Shown piece after piece: positions 5,710 through 8,298 of a DNA stretch of 8,298 bases (position 1 is its first letter; every line of letters starts with the position of its first letter). The notes under the pieces were generated by a model. It saw only the letters and a list, made by a program, of their open reading frames with translations. It did not search any database and was not told the DNA's origin. This DNA is from an uncultured Propionibacteriaceae bacterium (GTDB taxonomy: Bacteria; Actinomycetota; Actinomycetes; Propionibacteriales; Propionibacteriaceae). The stretch spans positions 1-8,298 of the forward strand of contig CAMCJC010000098.1 of assembly GCA_945875065.1 (NCBI GenBank), in the 5' to 3' direction. A program made the translations under genes and the position numbers.

Positions 5710-5715
5710 ATTCTA
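5710..5715 (-). promoter_or_regulatory. -10-like TAGAAT, leaderless start of the PLDc_N gene
   Basis: TAGAAT on the minus strand matches five of six bases of TATAAT. It ends 6 nt before the GTG at 5703, placing the expected transcription start on the start codon. No good -35 is seen at 17-18 bp. It lies in the divergent gap with menE, so control of the two directions may interact. Confidence 0.5.
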
Positions 5716-5734
5716 GTGCCGCCTACCCCGGTGT

Positions 5735-5758
5735 TATGGTCGGTGCCGCCGGAAGGAG
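5735..5758 (+). promoter_or_regulatory. menE -10-like box and strong ribosome binding site
   Basis: GGAAGGAG at 5751-5758 sits 6 nt before the ATG at 5765 and is a near-ideal Shine-Dalgarno, which fixes the menE start. TATGGT at 5735-5740 fits TANNNT and would give a leader of about 15-20 nt, but no convincing -35 is visible, so the promoter part is weak. Confidence 0.5.
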
Positions 5759-5764
5759 CAGCAG

Positions 5765-6769
5765 ATGATCGACGCTGTCGCGCGGATGTTGGGGGGTACC
5801 GAGACGCTTTGGCTCGCCGACAGCGTTCGCCGCGACGTGGACGCGCGAGTCGGGGCTGTCGTAGCGACTTCTGGAACCACCGGAACCAGCCGCCTCGTCG
5901 CCCTGTCGCGCGACGCCCTCGTAGCCGCAGCGAAGGCCAGCCGCAGCCACTTCGGTGCCGATCTCACCTGGCACTTGGCGCTGCCCGACCGATACGTCGC
6001 CGGCCTGATGGTCCAGGTCCGTTCCTTGCAAGCCGGTCGGCCGGTGCCAAAGGTTGGCTCGGATCTAGCCGACCTCCGCCCGCTCGGCGACGGCGACGCC
6101 ATCAGCATTGTGCCCACCCAGCTGCACCGAGCCGTCGAACAACCCGACATCGCGCATCGCCTCGCGGCCTTCGACCTCGTCCTCGTCGGCGGTGCCCCCC
6201 TAAGACAGGACCTGCGGGCCCGCGCCGAGGATTTCGGGATCAAAGTCGCGGAGAGCTACGGCATGAGCGAGACCTGCGGCGGCATCGTCTGGGACGGTGT
6301 GCCGCTGCCGGGCGTCGACGTCCGCATCGTGGGTGACCGCGTCACCATCGCTGGCCCCACGCTGTTCGACGGCTACCTCGGCGACGATGCCGCCAGCCGT
6401 GACGCCTTGGTAGCCGACCGCCTCATCACCCGCGACCGCGGCCATTTCGACGCCGGCCGCCTGGTCATCGATGGCCGCGTCGACGACATTGTTCTTTCCG
6501 GAGGGGTCAACGTCGACCTCGCCCAAGTCCGCGCAGTTCTCGGTAGTCTCGCGCCCGACGCCGTCGCCTTCGCCGTCCCCGATCCCGAATGGGGGTCCCG
6601 CGTCGTTCTCGCCCACCCGGAGGGCACCCTCGAATCTTGGCGCGCAGCCCTCTCAGAGCACCTGCCCCGCACATGGCTGCCCAGGCAACACCTGCCCGCC
6701 CAGGCACCCCGAACCCAGGGTGGCAAGCCCGACTACCAAGCCTTGATCGCTACGATGTCCCAATCATGA
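5765..6769 (+). CDS. menE: o-Succinylbenzoate-CoA ligase
   Basis: MenE activates o-succinylbenzoate with ATP and CoA, giving the thioester that MenB cyclises in classical menaquinone synthesis. The 334-residue protein belongs to the AMP-binding (ANL) superfamily: P-loop TSGTTGTSR (35-43), adenine-side YGMSET (165-170), DRGHFD (224-229, the counterpart of the TGD motif), hinge GRVDD (237-241) with LSGGVNV after it, and GGKPDY (319-324) with Lys321 at the catalytic lysine position. It is much shorter than the roughly 450-500 residues of E. coli or Bacillus MenE because most of the N-terminal region before the P-loop is missing; short forms are usual in actinobacteria. In the P-loop the common Pro-Lys is Ser-Arg. 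The assignment as MenE rather than another acyl-CoA ligase rests on the neighbours: menA overlaps by 4 nt (ATGA) and menC follows. The start has a strong ribosome binding site. Confidence 0.88.
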   Translation: MIDAVARMLGGTETLWLADSVRRDVDARVGAVVATSGTTGTSRLVALSRDALVAAAKASRSHFGADLTWHLALPDRYVAGLMVQVRSLQAGRPVPKVGSDLADLRPLGDGDAISIVPTQLHRAVEQPDIAHRLAAFDLVLVGGAPLRQDLRARAEDFGIKVAESYGMSETCGGIVWDGVPLPGVDVRIVGDRVTIAGPTLFDGYLGDDAASRDALVADRLITRDRGHFDAGRLVIDGRVDDIVLSGGVNVDLAQVRAVLGSLAPDAVAFAVPDPEWGSRVVLAHPEGTLESWRAALSEHLPRTWLPRQHLPAQAPRTQGGKPDYQALIATMSQS

Positions 6770-7656
6770 ACCTCTCAAAGTGGGCGGCCGGTGCCCGACC
6801 GCGCACCCTGCCCGCCGCCGCCGCCCCGGTCCTGGCGGGGGTTGCGGCCGGCCTCGGGGCCGCGCACCCCACGCCGTTGTGGCGTCTGATTCTGATGCCG
6901 CTGCTGTGCGTCGTGGTCGCGCTCGCCCTGCAGATCGGGGTCAACTACGCCAACGACTACTCCGACGGCATTCGCGGCACCGACGATGTGCGTGTCGGCC
7001 CCACCCGCCTGACTGCCTCGGGTCTTGCCTCGCCCGCCGCCGTCAAGCTCGCCGCGTTCCTCAGCTTCACGCTAGCCGCGGCCGTTGGGCTCGTGATCGT
7101 CGCGCTCTCGGGCAGCTGGTGGCTGATCGCCGTCGGCGCCGCCTGCATCGCCGCAGCCTGGTACTACACCGGCGGCCGCCACCCCTACGGCTACTTCGGG
7201 CTCGGCGAGTTCATGGTGTTCATCTTCTTCGGCCTCGTCGCAACCGTCGGTACCACCTATGTCACCTTCGATGCCGTTCCGCCCGCCACGTGGGCCGCCG
7301 CCACCGGCGTCGGAGCCTTGGCCAGCGCCCTCCTAGTGGTGAACAACCTCCGCGACCTAGACGCCGACGCCAAGGTCGGCAAGCGCACCCTCGCCACCCG
7401 CCTCGGCGACCGCGGCACCCGCTGGTTCTTCATGGCGCTTCTCGCCGTCGGCTTCGTCAGTACCCTCGGCTTCGCCGCTCTCACCACACCCTGGGCCCTA
7501 ATCGGGCTCCTCGGATTCGTCATCGTCCTGGCCCCCGTCGGCCGCCTCCTGGCCGGGGCCGTGGGCCGCGACCTCATCAGCATGCTTCAGGCCACCAGCA
7601 TGACCGAACTGTCCCTAGCGATCGGGTTGCTCGTCGGGGTGGCGGTCGGTTCGTGA
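6766..7656 (+). CDS. menA: 1,4-Dihydroxy-2-naphthoate polyprenyltransferase
   Basis: MenA is the integral membrane UbiA-family enzyme that attaches the polyprenyl chain to 1,4-dihydroxy-2-naphthoate, giving demethylmenaquinone. The 296-residue product has about eight to nine hydrophobic helices and both Asp-rich motifs that bind the prenyl diphosphate through magnesium: NYANDYSDG (60-68) and NNLRDLDADAKVGKRTLA (193-210). The N-terminal ARPRTLPAAAAPVLAG (10-25) is the characteristic MenA opening, which distinguishes it from UbiA and other prenyltransferases. Length matches the family. The ATG at 6766 overlaps the menE stop (ATGA). The frame is open further upstream, but that extension lies inside menE and is non-membrane sequence, so I reject it. 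The stop overlaps the menC start by 4 nt. Confidence 0.95.
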   Translation: MNLSKWAAGARPRTLPAAAAPVLAGVAAGLGAAHPTPLWRLILMPLLCVVVALALQIGVNYANDYSDGIRGTDDVRVGPTRLTASGLASPAAVKLAAFLSFTLAAAVGLVIVALSGSWWLIAVGAACIAAAWYYTGGRHPYGYFGLGEFMVFIFFGLVATVGTTYVTFDAVPPATWAAATGVGALASALLVVNNLRDLDADAKVGKRTLATRLGDRGTRWFFMALLAVGFVSTLGFAALTTPWALIGLLGFVIVLAPVGRLLAGAVGRDLISMLQATSMTELSLAIGLLVGVAVGS

Positions 7657-8298
7657 TCGTCTTCGACCTGCCTCTGAAGGTGCCGTTTCGCGGCATCACC
7701 AGGCGTCAGGGGGTGCTGTTCGAAGGACCCGCGGGGTGGGCCGAGTGGAGCCCGTTTGTCGAATACGGCGACGATGAAGCCGCCCGCTGGCTGCGCGCAG
7801 CCTGGGAGGTCGCTACGACCGGTCACCCCGAGCCGCTCCGCGACCACATCGAGGTCAACGGCATCGTCCCCGCCCTGGCACCCGAGGCAGCCGCCGAGCG
7901 TGCCGTCGCCTCCGGCTGCACGACCGTCAAGGTCAAGGTCGGCTCCCCCGGGCAGCATCTCGCCGACGACGTCGCCCGCGTCCGTGCCGTCCGTGAAGCC
8001 CTCCCGGCCGCGCGGCTGCGCGTCGATGCCAACGGCGCCTGGGGCGTCGAAGAAGCGGTCGCTGCTGCCCGGGCCCTGGCCCCGTTCGACCTGGAATACA
8101 TCGAGCAGCCCTGCCCGGAGGTTCATCAGCTCGCCGAGCTCCGGCGGCGCCTGGCCGGCCTTGCCGCCGTGGCCGCCGACGAATCCATCCGTCGCGCCGG
8201 CGACCCCCGCTTGGTGCGCGACCTGCAGGCCGCCGACATCGTCGTCCTGAAGCTGCAGCCCCTCGGCGGTGCCCGCGCCTGCCTAAGCCTGGCCCGGG
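7653..8298 (+). CDS. menC: o-Succinylbenzoate synthase, cut by the right edge
   Basis: MenC, an enolase-superfamily enzyme, dehydrates SHCHC to o-succinylbenzoate, the substrate of MenE. 215 codons are visible and the frame remains open at the window end; full-length actinobacterial MenC has roughly 310-330 residues. Family residues are in place: Lys93 and Lys95 in VKVKVG (catalytic KxK), Asp125 in DANGAW, Glu151 in EQP and Asp176 in ADES as the three metal ligands, and Lys200 in LKLQPLGG as the second catalytic lysine. The N-terminal PFRGITRRQGVLFEGPAGWA (11-30) and EWSPFVEY match the capping domain of actinobacterial MenC. The GTG at 7653 overlaps the menA stop (GTGA), so menE, menA and menC are translated as a coupled chain. 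menD or other menaquinone genes may lie beyond the edge. Confidence 0.92.
   Translation, partial: MIVFDLPLKVPFRGITRRQGVLFEGPAGWAEWSPFVEYGDDEAARWLRAAWEVATTGHPEPLRDHIEVNGIVPALAPEAAAERAVASGCTTVKVKVGSPGQHLADDVARVRAVREALPAARLRVDANGAWGVEEAVAAARALAPFDLEYIEQPCPEVHQLAELRRRLAGLAAVAADESIRRAGDPRLVRDLQAADIVVLKLQPLGGARACLSLAR

Noticed and set aside
6589..6765. Upstream extension of menA by 59 residues
   Set aside because: It lies within menE in another frame, is Pro/Arg rich, and precedes the standard MenA N-terminus that starts at the ATGA overlap.
1..8298. CRISPR array, insertion sequence or prophage genes
   Set aside because: No regularly spaced repeats, no transposase or integrase motifs and no phage structural genes were seen anywhere in the window.

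Overview
The window reads as chromosomal DNA of a high-GC actinobacterium. The evidence is strong G/C bias at third codon positions in most genes, GTG starts, 4-nt start/stop overlaps, several starts that sit 6-7 nt after a TANNNT hexamer (leaderless style), and an actinobacterial-type menaquinone cluster with a short MenE, MenA and a MenC that starts without a leader. I cannot name the genus.

Layout from left to right. Positions 1-324 hold no confident gene. Positions 325-1182 (+) encode an EamA/DMT-type exporter. Positions 1183-1541 are intergenic and rich in inverted repeats, ending in a clean hairpin. Positions 1542-2464 (-) hold two overlapping unassigned genes of lower GC than their surroundings. 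The first encodes a Sec-exported protein with a glycine-rich hydrophobic C-terminal domain bounded by two cysteines; the second encodes a 117-residue protein with four predicted membrane segments. Positions 2465-2734 hold only the promoter-like region of that pair. Positions 2735-5703 (-) hold a compact run: a small PLDc_N-type membrane protein, an orphan DhaL-type kinase subunit, a nucleotidyltransferase, and a galactokinase-family (GHMP) kinase. Divergent from it, positions 5765-8298 (+) hold menE-menA-menC, with menC cut by the right edge.

How the genes work together. MenC, MenE and MenA are the o-succinylbenzoate synthase, o-succinylbenzoyl-CoA ligase and prenyltransferase steps of classical menaquinone synthesis, translated as a chain of 4-nt overlaps. 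In the leftward run, the sugar kinase and nucleotidyltransferase overlap by 4 nt, and a sugar-1-phosphate followed by an NDP-sugar is the natural reading. What DhaL does beside them without DhaK is unclear. The secreted/membrane pair at 1542-2464 is the best candidate for something undescribed: its architecture resembles an exported membrane-active peptide precursor with a partner or immunity-like membrane protein, but that function is inference only.
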